Shown here: piece by piece, positions 51,223 through 58,911 of the stretch | How positions within the stretch are numbered: the stretch's first letter is position 1 | Layout of the letters: each line of letters begins with the position of its first letter | Assembly (NCBI GenBank): GCA_037445025.1 | Contig: JBBILI010000022.1 | Location: forward strand, 1-64,000 | Length of the DNA stretch: 64,000 nt | Direction of reading: 5' to 3' | Source of the DNA: CAIQQQ01 sp037445025 | Lineage (GTDB): Bacteria > Pseudomonadota > Alphaproteobacteria > Acetobacterales > Acetobacteraceae | Notes under the pieces: generated by a model | What the model was told of the DNA's origin: nothing | Database searches by the model: none | What the model saw: the letters and a program-made list of their open reading frames with translations, nothing else | Translations under genes and position numbers: made by a program

Positions 51223-51519
51223 CACACGCGCGACCGCAGGCGGGGTTCGCCGGATCGGGCCAGCAAGCCGCGGGCGGAGAACGCCGAGATCTCCGGCGAG
51301 GCGGCCAGCCTGTTCGACGCGCTGCGGCTGTGGCGCTCGGGCGAGGCCAAGACGCAGGGTGTGCCGCCCTATGTCATCTTCCATGATGCCGTGCTCCGCG
51401 AGATCGCGGCGGTGCGGCCGGTGAACGATGACGAGCTTGGTCAGATCAAGGGCGTCGGTGCCTCGAAACTGGCGCGTTACGGCGCCGGCGTGCTGACGGT
51501 GGTGCGCGCCGCGGGTTGA
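51223..51519 (+). pseudogene. recQ: RecQ HRDC domain downstream of the amber stop
   Basis: Directly after the recQ TAG and in the same frame, 98 codons read HTRDRRRGSPDRASKP..., then SLFDALRLWRSGEAKTQGVP, PYVIFHDAVLREIAAVRP and LGQIKGVGASKLARYGAGVL before TGA. This is the helicase-and-RNaseD C-terminal (HRDC) domain, which tunes DNA-structure recognition in RecQ. There is no start codon or ribosome site of its own. The codon use and conservation look fresh, so the nonsense change is recent, a sequencing error, or suppressed. Confidence 0.75.
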
Positions 51520-53132
51520 ACCGACCAGGTCGCGGCCAGCAGGAGCTGGACGGACTCAGCCATGGCGTCGGCCTGCGCGGGCGTGAAAGCGGCCGCCACA
51601 TAATGGTCGGGCCGGAGCAGCAGGATCACATCGCTGTCGGACCCGAACAGCGCGGCCACGCTGGGGCCGGTCTCGGTGACGACGGTGATGCCGTCATGGG
51701 CGGTGGCTTGTCCGGCCGGCAGGATGGCCACGCGTGCGGCCCCGAGCGTGCGCCAGATCGCATGGTCGAGGCGGGAGAACAGTGCCGCGGGATCGGTGGC
51801 GCGGATGACAAGGCAGAAGCGGGGACCGAGCACCTCGTCGAGCAGGACCTCGTGCCCCTCGGCGGTGCGCACGCGCGGCTGCGGAAACAGGCGGCCGACC
51901 AGTTCGGCGGAAGCGGGGCCGGTGCTGATCAGGAAGCCCTGGGTGAACTGCGGCTTCGGCTTGTATTTCATCTGCAACACGTAGTCGCTGGCCGGCGGCC
52001 ACAGCCGAAGCGCGGTGAAGGCGGCGCGGATCGCCCAGCCCGCGAGCCGGCCCCGCGGCGCCATGACCTGGCCCATACGCAGGGCCAGGCGGATCATCGC
52101 CCAAACGTGGTCGCGCCGCTCCTGGGCGTAACTGTTAAGCAGCCCCGGCCCGGCCTGGTCGCGCAGCACGGCGGCAAGCTTCCAGGCGAGATTCTGTGCG
52201 TCGCGCAGGCCGCTGTTCATGCCCTGGCCGGCGAAGGGCGGCGTGAGGTGGGCAGCGTCGCCGGCCAGGAACACGCGGCCGTGGGACCAGCGATCGGCCA
52301 CCCTGGCGTGGAAGCGATAGACCACCTTGCGCCGCAACGCCGCGCCGGGGCGGGCATCGTGGGTGGCCAGGAGATGGGCGATGTTGTCCGGCGCCAGCAT
52401 GGCGTCGTCGGTCTCGCCCGGCATCAGCTTGAACTCGTAGCGCCTGGTGTCGTTCGGGCCGGGCAGGGTGATGCAGGGGCGCAGCGGGTTGCAGAACACC
52501 TTGGTATGGCGCTGGTCGTTGGGGTGGTTCTCAAGATCGACGATCAGCCAGCGCTCGTCGAAGGTGGTGCCGCCGAGGGTGATGCCGAGCTGTTCGCGCA
52601 CCTGGCTGCTGGCGCCGTCGCAGCCGACCAGGAAGGCGCAGGTGAGGGAGCAGGGCGTGCCGTCCGGTGCGGTGAGGTGCACCTGCACGCGGTCGCCTTC
52701 GTCGGTGAAGCCGGTGAACCGCCAGCCGAAGCAGGCGGTGACGCTGGGTGTGGTCGCGAGGTTGTCGCGGAGCTGCTGTTCGAGGATGGGCTGGCGGAAG
52801 GCGTTGCGGCTTGGATAGCCGAACGGCGTGCCGGTCGGTTCCACCTTGGCGAAGCAGCGCCCGTTCGGGCCGTGGTAGTGCGAGCCGTAGCCGGGCACGA
52901 CCTCGCGCAGCACGGCATCGATCACGCCGGCTTCCTGCATGGTGCGCAGCGATTCATCGTCGATCGACACCGCGCGCGGCTCGGTCACGGTCGTGGCGTG
53001 ACGCTCGACCAGCAGCGTGGCGATGCCCTGGCGGCCCAGCAGGTTGGCCAGGGTGAGCCCGGTCGGCCCGCTGCCGATGATCACCACCGGCACATGCTGG
53101 GACGGATTGCCGGGGCAGCTGTGCAGGGTCAT
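51477..53132 (-). CDS. FAD-dependent aromatic hydroxylase (MhpA/PheA-like)
   Basis: A 551-residue flavoprotein monooxygenase. It shows VVIIGSGPTGLTLANLLGRQ (FAD loop ~17-36), the DG motif FLVGCDGASSQVREQLG (~167), and the second FAD motif VFLAGDAAHLTPPFAGQGMN (~288), followed by SGLRDAQNLAWKLAAVL. A thioredoxin-like C-terminal part is typical of the phenol/3-(3-hydroxyphenyl)propionate hydroxylase group. It is divergent from an extradiol dioxygenase, so together they could hydroxylate and open an aromatic ring. A longer frame starting inside repeat copy C was rejected. The 3' end overlaps the recQ HRDC sequence by 43 bases. Confidence 0.88.
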   Translation of the reverse strand: MTLHSCPGNPSQHVPVVIIGSGPTGLTLANLLGRQGIATLLVERHATTVTEPRAVSIDDESLRTMQEAGVIDAVLREVVPGYGSHYHGPNGRCFAKVEPTGTPFGYPSRNAFRQPILEQQLRDNLATTPSVTACFGWRFTGFTDEGDRVQVHLTAPDGTPCSLTCAFLVGCDGASSQVREQLGITLGGTTFDERWLIVDLENHPNDQRHTKVFCNPLRPCITLPGPNDTRRYEFKLMPGETDDAMLAPDNIAHLLATHDARPGAALRRKVVYRFHARVADRWSHGRVFLAGDAAHLTPPFAGQGMNSGLRDAQNLAWKLAAVLRDQAGPGLLNSYAQERRDHVWAMIRLALRMGQVMAPRGRLAGWAIRAAFTALRLWPPASDYVLQMKYKPKPQFTQGFLISTGPASAELVGRLFPQPRVRTAEGHEVLLDEVLGPRFCLVIRATDPAALFSRLDHAIWRTLGAARVAILPAGQATAHDGITVVTETGPSVAALFGSDSDVILLLRPDHYVAAAFTPAQADAMAESVQLLLAATWSVQPAARTTVSTPAP

Positions 53133-53162
53133 CAATCCATGCCTCGAACGGGTGATATCCTT

Positions 53163-53289
53163 ATACCAACGGTCATAAAGAATGACCGTTGGTTTGAGTC
53201 TTGGTTTGGCGCGCCGCCGCCGGCCAACCCGGCGCGCGATACCAACGGCCTTGATCGATGGAAGAGTCATCGATCAAGGCCGTTGGTAT
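53163..53289 (+). repeat. Triple-hairpin repeat, copy C
   Basis: A 127 bp copy in the same orientation as copy B. The small hairpin has decayed at one end (GGTTTGAGTC instead of GGTATGGTC), while the GC centre and long arm pair are intact. It sits in the divergent promoter region between the hydroxylase and the dioxygenase. Confidence 0.85.
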
Positions 53290-53324
53290 TATATATCGGG
53301 AATTTGAGAGAACAGACAATCCAT

Positions 53325-53345
53325 AATTCCCTTTATATGGGAATT
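53325..53345. promoter_or_regulatory. Candidate operator of the aromatic-degradation genes
   Basis: AATTCCC-TTTATAT-GGGAATT is a perfect 7+7 palindrome just upstream of the -35 element at 53350. A further half site GGGAATT lies at 53298-53304. This arrangement suits binding of the IclR-type regulator encoded two genes downstream. Confidence 0.55.
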
Positions 53346-53349
53346 GATG

Positions 53350-53377
53350 TTGACCCTCAGTTGACCTCGGCTAGACT
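53350..53377 (+). promoter_or_regulatory. Sigma-70-like promoter of the dioxygenase gene
   Basis: TTGACC, a 16-base spacer, then TAGACT. It lies 31 bases upstream of the ATG at 53409 and directly after the palindrome at 53325-53345. A second TTGACC occurs within the spacer. Confidence 0.5.
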
Positions 53378-53408
53378 GGGGCCACGTCCAAACGCGACAG
53401 GAGCCAAC

Positions 53409-54242
53409 ATGTCCACAGCGGTGCGCGCCGGGGCCTATCTGCATCACCTGCAATTCCAGACCCCCGATCCCGCCGGCCTCGCGGCATTCTATGGCCGGGC
53501 TCTGGACATGAACGTGTCCGCGCTGCCGGATCGACGGTTCCTGTGCCAGGGGCCGCTGCGGCGGATGCTGTTCACGAAAGGTGTGGCCAAACAGCTCGAC
53601 TTCGGGGCGTTCGCGACGCGTGACCGGGCGGGGCTGGACGAGATCCGCGCGCGGGCGGCGGCGGGCGGTGTGGCGATTCTCGCCTCGCCCAGCCCGCTGT
53701 TCGGCGACGAGGCCTTCGCGGTGCAGGACCCGGATGGCACCACCATCGTGTTCGGCCTCGGCCAGGCGGAACCGGCGACGCAGGGGCTGCGCGGGCCGTT
53801 GCAGCATCTGACGCTGGCGACGCATGACGTGGCGGCGATCGAGGATTTCTACGTGGAAAAACTCGGCTTTCTGGTGTCCGACCGGGTGCGCAAGCCGGAC
53901 GGCACGGTGGCCACCTGCTTCATGCGCTCGAACCACGAGCACCACACGCTGGCCTGCTTCAAGGCGGACCGGCAGGGCGTGGACCACCATAGCTATGAGG
54001 CCGGCGACTGGTCGGTCATCAAGGACTGGTGCGACCGGATGGGCGGGCTGGAGATTCCGATCGTGTGGGGCCCCGGCCGCCACGGTCCCGGCAACAACCT
54101 GTTCATCTTCATCGACGATCCCGACCGCAACTGGATCGAGATCTCGGCCGAGCTGGAGGTGATGTATGACCGGCCGGTGAAGGAATGGCCGCATGCCGAG
54201 CGCACCCTGAACCTGTGGGGCCGCGGCATTCTGCGCAGCTAG
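53409..54242 (+). CDS. Extradiol ring-cleavage dioxygenase (two-domain VOC, catechol 2,3-dioxygenase type)
   Basis: A 277-residue protein of two vicinal-oxygen-chelate domains. The iron ligands fit the type I extradiol pattern: His in GPLQHLTLATHD (~133), His in GVDHHSYEAGDW (~192) and Glu in NWIEISAELEV (~242), with NHEHHTLACFKA preceding. The C-terminal RTLNLWGRG is typical. It should cleave a catechol or substituted catechol next to the hydroxyl groups, downstream of the divergent hydroxylase. AGGAG precedes the ATG. The gene ends directly against the IclR start. The exact substrate is not known. Confidence 0.88.
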   Translation: MSTAVRAGAYLHHLQFQTPDPAGLAAFYGRALDMNVSALPDRRFLCQGPLRRMLFTKGVAKQLDFGAFATRDRAGLDEIRARAAAGGVAILASPSPLFGDEAFAVQDPDGTTIVFGLGQAEPATQGLRGPLQHLTLATHDVAAIEDFYVEKLGFLVSDRVRKPDGTVATCFMRSNHEHHTLACFKADRQGVDHHSYEAGDWSVIKDWCDRMGGLEIPIVWGPGRHGPGNNLFIFIDDPDRNWIEISAELEVMYDRPVKEWPHAERTLNLWGRGILRS

Positions 54243-55001
54243 ATGGCCGGTCTTGCCCGCATCATGGCGGTCCTTCGGCTCTACACGCCGGAGCGCCCTT
54301 CCTGGACGGTTCCGGCGATGGGCGAGGCGCTCGGCCTGCCGTCCAGCACGATCTACCGCGCGGTGAGTGAGATGGTGGCGTCAGGGCTGCTGGAGGCAGG
54401 TTCAGAATCCCGGTATCGTCTGGGACCGGCCTTCATTGAGTTCGACCGGCTGACCCGGCTGACCGATCCGCTGCTGCAGGCGGGGCGCGGGATCCTGATT
54501 GACACCGTGGCGCAGGCCCGGCTGCCCTGTGTGGGGCTGCTATGCCGGCTGTACAGCGATACCGTCATGTGCGTTGCCGACGCGGCCGCGCCGGGGATCG
54601 ATTTTCGGTCGAGCTATGAGCGGGGACGGCCGATGCCGCTCACACGCGGCGCCACCAGCAAGGTGATCCTGGCCCGGCTGCCGCCGCGGGGCCTGTCCGC
54701 GCTGCTGTCGCGCAACGGGGCGGCGATCGCCTCTGAGGACTTCAAGGCCGAACTGGCGGATATCCGCCGGCGGGGGTTCGCCGTCAGCCGCGGCGAGATC
54801 GATGCCGGTCTGGTCGGGCTTGCGGCGCCGGTGGTGTGGCCGGCGCTGGGGCTGATCGCCAGCCTGAGCCTGGTGGTGCAGGCACGGGACCTGCCGCCGG
54901 AGCGGGAACGCGGGCTGACGCTGCTGCTGGTCTCCGCGGCGGGGCTGCTGAGCGAGGCGCTCCGCTCCGCCTCAGATGAACTGCCCGCGGAGAAAGCCTA
55001 G
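54243..55001 (+). CDS. IclR family transcriptional regulator
   Basis: A 252-residue regulator. An N-terminal winged helix (LARIMAVLRLYTPERPSWTV, then GLPSSTIYRAVSEMVASGLL) precedes an IclR effector-binding domain (CVGLLCRLYSDTVMCVADAA, then GRPMPLTRGATSKVILARLP and GEIDAGLVGLAAPV). It begins at the base after the dioxygenase stop, so the two are co-transcribed. It likely controls the hydroxylase/dioxygenase pair through the palindrome at 53325-53345. Confidence 0.92.
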   Translation: MAGLARIMAVLRLYTPERPSWTVPAMGEALGLPSSTIYRAVSEMVASGLLEAGSESRYRLGPAFIEFDRLTRLTDPLLQAGRGILIDTVAQARLPCVGLLCRLYSDTVMCVADAAAPGIDFRSSYERGRPMPLTRGATSKVILARLPPRGLSALLSRNGAAIASEDFKAELADIRRRGFAVSRGEIDAGLVGLAAPVVWPALGLIASLSLVVQARDLPPERERGLTLLLVSAAGLLSEALRSASDELPAEKA

Positions 55002-55265
55002 CGCCGGCAGCGGCTTCCAGCCCTTCGGCAGGTCGGCGCGGCGGACCGGGGCCACGCTGTAGCGCGGCGCCGGCTGCTTGCAGGTGCGCAGAAAGCTGGC
55101 GTGGTCGCGCACCTGGGCCTCGCGCCAGGCGCGGTCTGCGAGGGCGGCGTCGCGGCTGGGGTAGAGTTCGGCGATGCGGTTGGTTCGTCCGATCGAGGCC
55201 ATCACCGCCCACATCGTGTCGGTCGAGGTGGCAAGGCGGGGGGTGAGGCTGACGACCTGGCTCAT
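54972..55265 (-). CDS. Hypothetical small protein
   Basis: A 97-residue basic protein that I do not recognise. It opens MSQVVSLTPRLATSTDTMWA and has aromatic/arginine-rich segments (RDAALADRAWREAQVRDHAS, KGWKPLPALGFLRGQFI). There is no signal peptide or membrane segment. It is convergent with and overlaps the IclR gene by 30 bases. The frame has coding-like GC3 bias. Confidence 0.5.
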   Translation of the reverse strand: MSQVVSLTPRLATSTDTMWAVMASIGRTNRIAELYPSRDAALADRAWREAQVRDHASFLRTCKQPAPRYSVAPVRRADLPKGWKPLPALGFLRGQFI

Positions 55266-55330
55266 CCAGTGGTTCCGCTGCGATCAGGCTTGAGAGCGTA
55301 AACGCAGGCTGCTGCTTTCCGCAATCACCA

Positions 55331-56326
55331 TCACGCCTGCAGCAGGGCGGCGGCCTTCACCGCGAAATAGGTGAGTACGCCGCTGCAGCCGGCGCGCTTG
55401 AAGGCGAGCAGGCTTTCCAGCATCGCCTTGTCGTGATCCATCCAGCCGCGCTCGACGGCGGCCATGATCATCGAATACTCGCCCGACACCTGGTAGGCGA
55501 AGGTCGGCACCTTGAACGTGTCATGCACGCGGCGGCAGATGTCGAGATAGGGCATGCCGGGCTTGACCATGACGGTGTCGGCCCCTTCCAGCAGATCCAT
55601 CTCCACCTCGCGCAGCGCTTCGTCAGAGTTGGCGGGGTCCATCTGGTAGGTTTTCTTGTCGCCGCCGCGAAGGGCTCCGGAGGAGCCGACGGCGTCGCGG
55701 AACGGGCCATAGAAGGCGGAGGCGTATTTGGCGGCGTAGCTCATCAGGCCAGTGTGGATAAAGCCTTCGCCGTCGAGTGCCGCGCGCAGCGCCGCGATGC
55801 GGCCGTCCATCATGTCCGACGGCGAGATGATGTCGATGCCGGCGCGGGCCTGGTTCAGCGCCTGGTGGCAGAGAATGGCGAGCGTTTCGTCGTTGGCCAC
55901 ATAGCCGTCGCGGATGACGCCGTCATGGCCGTGATCGGTGTAGGGGTCGAGGGCCACGTCGCCGAGCAGGCCGATATCGGGGAACTCACGCTTCAGCAGG
56001 CGGGCGGTCTGGCAGATCAGGTTGTCGGGGTTGGCCGATTCCGTGCCCTCCGCATCCTTCAGCGTCGGCGGTGTGGCCGGAAACAAGGCGATGGCGGGAA
56101 TGCCGAGCCGGGCGGCGGGCTCCACATGGGCGGCCAGCCGGTCGACACTGACGCGGACCACGCCGGGCATGGCGGCGATCTCGGACGTCTGGTCGGTGCC
56201 GTCCATGATGAAGATCGGCCAGATCAGATCGCTGGTGGAGAGGGTGTTCTCAGCCACCAGGCGGCGGGTCCAGGCATGGGTGCGGTTACGCCGCAGGCGG
56301 GTGGCGGGGAATGGGCCGACAGTCAC
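55331..56326 (-). CDS. hemB: Delta-aminolevulinic acid dehydratase (porphobilinogen synthase)
   Basis: A 331-residue enzyme. It shows LIWPIFIMDGTDQTSEIAAM (~34-53), the metal site region DVALDPYTDHGHDGVI (~122), lacking the zinc cysteines so of the Mg-dependent type, and Schiff-base lysines in MSYAAKYASAFYGPFRD (~203) and TVMVKPGMPYLDI (~254). YQVSGEYSMIMAA follows. It condenses two ALA molecules to porphobilinogen for haem. The best start is GTG 56326, with GGGAG 9 bases upstream. The larger frame beyond is brnA antisense noise. Confidence 0.95.
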   Translation of the reverse strand: MTVGPFPATRLRRNRTHAWTRRLVAENTLSTSDLIWPIFIMDGTDQTSEIAAMPGVVRVSVDRLAAHVEPAARLGIPAIALFPATPPTLKDAEGTESANPDNLICQTARLLKREFPDIGLLGDVALDPYTDHGHDGVIRDGYVANDETLAILCHQALNQARAGIDIISPSDMMDGRIAALRAALDGEGFIHTGLMSYAAKYASAFYGPFRDAVGSSGALRGGDKKTYQMDPANSDEALREVEMDLLEGADTVMVKPGMPYLDICRRVHDTFKVPTFAYQVSGEYSMIMAAVERGWMDHDKAMLESLLAFKRAGCSGVLTYFAVKAAALLQA

Positions 56327-56396
56327 TGTGCGTTGCTCCCTGGCGTGTGGGGGAAGCTTTGACCCGGTGGCGACGGGCGCGCAAGACGGCTTCCGG

Positions 56397-56723
56397 TCAG
56401 GGGGTGGGAGTTGTGCGGGACTGCACGTAGGCGCGCAGCACGGCGTTGATGCGGGTCTGGTAGCGGGGGCCCTGGGCGCGGAACCAGGCGAGGATGTCGG
56501 CGTCGAGGCGGATGTGGACGGGCTGTTTGCGCAGGATCGGGCCGTCGATGATGGTGTTTTCCCAGCCTTCGGGGAGGGGGCCGTCTTCCTCGTCGGCCAT
56601 CCGCTCGACTTCTGCTTGCGGAATTGCCATCGCGGCCTTCCAATCCGTCTGGTCGCCGCCGTTGGCCAACATTTCCTGGATTTCCTCATAGGTGGCGCTG
56701 ACCATAGTGCCGTTTCTCCGCAT
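56397..56723 (-). CDS. brnA: BrnA-family antitoxin
   Basis: A 108-residue protein. The acidic N-terminal half (YEEIQEMLANGGDQTDWKAA) is followed by PLPEGWENTIIDGPILRKQP and the ribbon-helix-helix-type C-terminus VHIRLDADILAWFRAQGPRY, then QTRINAVLRAYVQ, the standard BrnA/DUF4415 ending. It neutralises BrnT and represses the pair. AGGAG lies 8 bases before ATG 56723. It is located 13 bases downstream of the toxin stop. Confidence 0.92.
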   Translation of the reverse strand: MRRNGTMVSATYEEIQEMLANGGDQTDWKAAMAIPQAEVERMADEEDGPLPEGWENTIIDGPILRKQPVHIRLDADILAWFRAQGPRYQTRINAVLRAYVQSRTTPTP

Positions 56724-56736
56724 TTCGGGCTCTCCT

Positions 56737-56964
56737 TTAAGAAATCAGACGGATCTGTGTGTCACGCCGCATCCAGACCAGGGCCACGAACTGTCCGTCC
56801 ATAAGACCTATGGTGACGTAGCGCTCCTCATCGCCTCGTGGAGATTGGAGCGTGGCGGTTTGGTCCGACCGCAGGAGTTCCGCGCCGCGCGCAAGGTCCA
56901 GCCTGTGTTTGGCCAGATTGATCGTACGCTTCGCCTCATCCCAGACGAACGACAATGTATCCAT
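56737..56964 (-). CDS. brnT: BrnT-family toxin, C-terminally truncated by a stop codon
   Basis: A 75-residue product, MDTLSFVWDEAKRTINLAKH..., with the family pattern (W-D-x-x-K-x3-N-x2-K-H), GDEERYVTIGLMDGQFVALV and final RRDTQIRLIS. Intact BrnT proteins continue with I-S-x-R-x-A...E...Y. Here TAA follows RLIS, and the next in-frame codons read RRARNAEKRHYG, exactly the missing tail. One G-to-T change (GAA to TAA) explains this. The RNase may therefore be inactive. The start at 56964 matches family length. Confidence 0.85.
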   Translation of the reverse strand: MDTLSFVWDEAKRTINLAKHRLDLARGAELLRSDQTATLQSPRGDEERYVTIGLMDGQFVALVWMRRDTQIRLIS

Positions 56965-56975
56965 ATCTGTATACA
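56956..56975. promoter_or_regulatory. Inverted repeat at the brnT start
   Basis: TGTAT...ATACA arms in TGTATCCATATCTGTATACA overlap the brnT start codon and a TATACA box. BrnA antitoxins repress their own promoter, so this is a candidate operator. The repeat is short. Confidence 0.3.
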
Positions 56976-57060
56976 CAATCAACGATCTTGTTCCCAAGCA
57001 TGCCCGCAATGTGCGACGCCGCAATTCCACTCCCGAGCCTGCGCGTGCTAAAGCGCTGCG

Positions 57061-57498
57061 ATGAATACGGAACTTCCCTCAATCGCCCTCGGCGCCGACC
57101 ATGGCGGCTTTCGGCTCAAGAACGCCCTGGCCGACTGGCTGCGCGCCCGCGGCCACACCGTGCTCGATTTCGGCACCGACACGCCCGACAGCGTCGACTA
57201 CCCCGACATCGCCCACCCAACCTGCCAGGCGGTGATCGACGGGCAGGCGCGCTTCGGCGTGCTGGTGTGCGGCACCGGGCTTGGCATGTCCTACGCCGCC
57301 AACCGCCATCCCGAGATCCGCTGCGCCATGGTAAGCGAAACCACCTCGGCCCGGCTTGCGCGCCAGCACAACAACGCCAACATGCTGGCCGTTGGCGGTC
57401 GTATGATCGGTGAGGAAATGGCGTTTGATATCCTCGCCACCTTCCTTGCCACCGCCTATGAAGGGGGTCGCCACGACCGCCGGATCGCCAAGATTTAA
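57061..57498 (+). CDS. rpiB: Ribose-5-phosphate isomerase B
   Basis: A 145-residue RpiB/LacAB isomerase. It shows ALGADHGGFRLKNAL (~9-23), DYPDIAHPTCQAV (~46), the catalytic Cys in VLVCGTGLGMSYAANR (~68-83) and NNANMLAVGGRMIG (~104). It interconverts ribose-5-phosphate and ribulose-5-phosphate, the step before Rpe. It is followed 11 bases later by glyA, a pairing common in alphaproteobacteria. Confidence 0.96.
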   Translation: MNTELPSIALGADHGGFRLKNALADWLRARGHTVLDFGTDTPDSVDYPDIAHPTCQAVIDGQARFGVLVCGTGLGMSYAANRHPEIRCAMVSETTSARLARQHNNANMLAVGGRMIGEEMAFDILATFLATAYEGGRHDRRIAKI

Positions 57499-57509
57499 GG
57501 ACCCAGCCG

Positions 57510-58808
57510 ATGAACGAAGTCTCCAACGTTGCCAGCCTGCAGCGCTTCTTCTCGGCGCCGCTGGCCGAGGTCGATCCTGAGCTGGCCGCCGCCATCGGCC
57601 ACGAGCTGGTCCGCCAGCAGGACGGCATCGAGCTGATCGCCAGCGAGAACATCGTCTCCGCGGCGGTGCTGGAGGCGCAGGGCTCGGTGCTCACCAACAA
57701 ATACGCCGAAGGCTATCCCGGCCGGCGCTACTACGGCGGCTGCGTCTATGTCGACGTGGCCGAGCAGCTCGCCATCGACCGTGCAAAGCAGCTGTTCGAC
57801 TGCAACTTCGCCAACGTGCAGCCGCATTCCGGCGCCAACGCCAACCAGGCGGTGTTTCTGGCGCTGCTGCAGCCCGGTGACACCATCCTGGGCATGAGCC
57901 TCGATGCCGGCGGGCATCTCACCCACGGCGCCGCCCCCAATCTGTCCGGCAAATGGTTCCGCCCCGTGCAATACGGCGTGCGCGCCGAGGACGGCCTGCT
58001 CGACTATGAGCAGCTCGAACACCTCGCCCGCACCGAAAAGCCGCGCATGATCATCGCCGGCGGCTCCGCCTATTCCCGCGTCATCGACTTCGCCCGGATC
58101 CGCAAGGTCGCCGATGAGGTGGGCGCGTATTTCATGGTCGACATGGCGCATTTCGCGGGCCTCGTGGCCGGCCACGTCTACCCCAGCCCGCTGCCGCACG
58201 CCCATGTGGTGACCACCACCACCCACAAGACGCTGCGTGGCCCGCGCGGCGGCATGATCCTGTCCAACGACGCGGATCTGGGCAAGAAGATCAACTCCGC
58301 CGTGTTCCCCGGCCTGCAGGGCGGGCCGCTGATGCACGTCATCGCTGCCAAGGCGGTGGCGTTCGGCGAGGCGCTGCGGCCGGAGTTCCGCACCTATCAG
58401 AAGGCGGTGGCCGAGAACGCCAAGGCGCTGGCCGCGACGCTGGTGGCGCAGGGCCTCAACATCATCACCGGCGGCACCGACAGCCATCTGATGCTGGTCG
58501 ATCTCCGCCCCAAGAGCGTCACCGGCAAGGCCTCCGAGGCGTCACTGGAACGCGCCCATATCACCGCCAACAAGAACGCCATTCCGTTCGATCCGGCCAA
58601 GCCTGCCGTTACCTCCGGCATCCGCCTCGGCACGCCCGCTGCGACCACGCGCGGCTTCGGCGTGGCCGAGTTCGAGGAAGTCGGCCGGATGATCGGCGCG
58701 GTGCTGGACGGTCTGTCGAAGTCCAACGACGGCACCAACACAGCCGTCGAGGCGGAAGTTGGCGCGCGCGTGCAGGCCCTGTGCGCCCGCTTCCCGATCT
58801 ATCGATGA
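57510..58808 (+). CDS. glyA: Serine hydroxymethyltransferase
   Basis: A 432-residue PLP enzyme. It shows IELIASENIVSAAVLEAQGS (~34), NKYAEGYPGRRYYGGC (~62), NVQPHSGANANQAVF (~102) and the PLP lysine in VTTTTHKTLRGPRGGMI (~234). IRLGTPAATTRGFG lies near the end. It interconverts serine and glycine and loads tetrahydrofolate with one-carbon units used by FolD. It is terminated by an AT-rich hairpin element immediately after the stop. Confidence 0.97.
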   Translation: MNEVSNVASLQRFFSAPLAEVDPELAAAIGHELVRQQDGIELIASENIVSAAVLEAQGSVLTNKYAEGYPGRRYYGGCVYVDVAEQLAIDRAKQLFDCNFANVQPHSGANANQAVFLALLQPGDTILGMSLDAGGHLTHGAAPNLSGKWFRPVQYGVRAEDGLLDYEQLEHLARTEKPRMIIAGGSAYSRVIDFARIRKVADEVGAYFMVDMAHFAGLVAGHVYPSPLPHAHVVTTTTHKTLRGPRGGMILSNDADLGKKINSAVFPGLQGGPLMHVIAAKAVAFGEALRPEFRTYQKAVAENAKALAATLVAQGLNIITGGTDSHLMLVDLRPKSVTGKASEASLERAHITANKNAIPFDPAKPAVTSGIRLGTPAATTRGFGVAEFEEVGRMIGAVLDGLSKSNDGTNTAVEAEVGARVQALCARFPIYR

Positions 58809-58899
58809 CCCAACGAATGAAAGTTTCTTTGGTTCTTTCTTTTCAACGAAAGAACTTCTTTTGTGAAAAAAAGAAGCAAAAAACTTTCATTCGCTTGGG
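58809..58899. repeat. AT-rich paired-hairpin element, locus 6 (outward type)
   Basis: Outer arms CCCAACGAATGAAAGTTT and AAACTTTCATTCGCTTGGG pair almost perfectly. Inside are two AT-rich units back to back (GGTTCTTTCTTTTCAACGAA, then GAACTTCTTTTGTGAAAAAA with AGAAGC). It starts at the glyA stop and ends 12 bases before nrdR. Confidence 0.8.
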
Positions 58900-58911
58900 C
58901 TGCGTCTAGCC

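Noticed and set aside
53133..53270. 46-residue N-terminal extension of the FAD hydroxylase
   Set aside because: It is translated repeat copy C and intergenic sequence. The family starts just before the FAD loop, at 53132.
51516..53408. In-frame extension of the extradiol dioxygenase
   Set aside because: It is antisense to the hydroxylase. ATG 53409 has AGGAG and a promoter just upstream.
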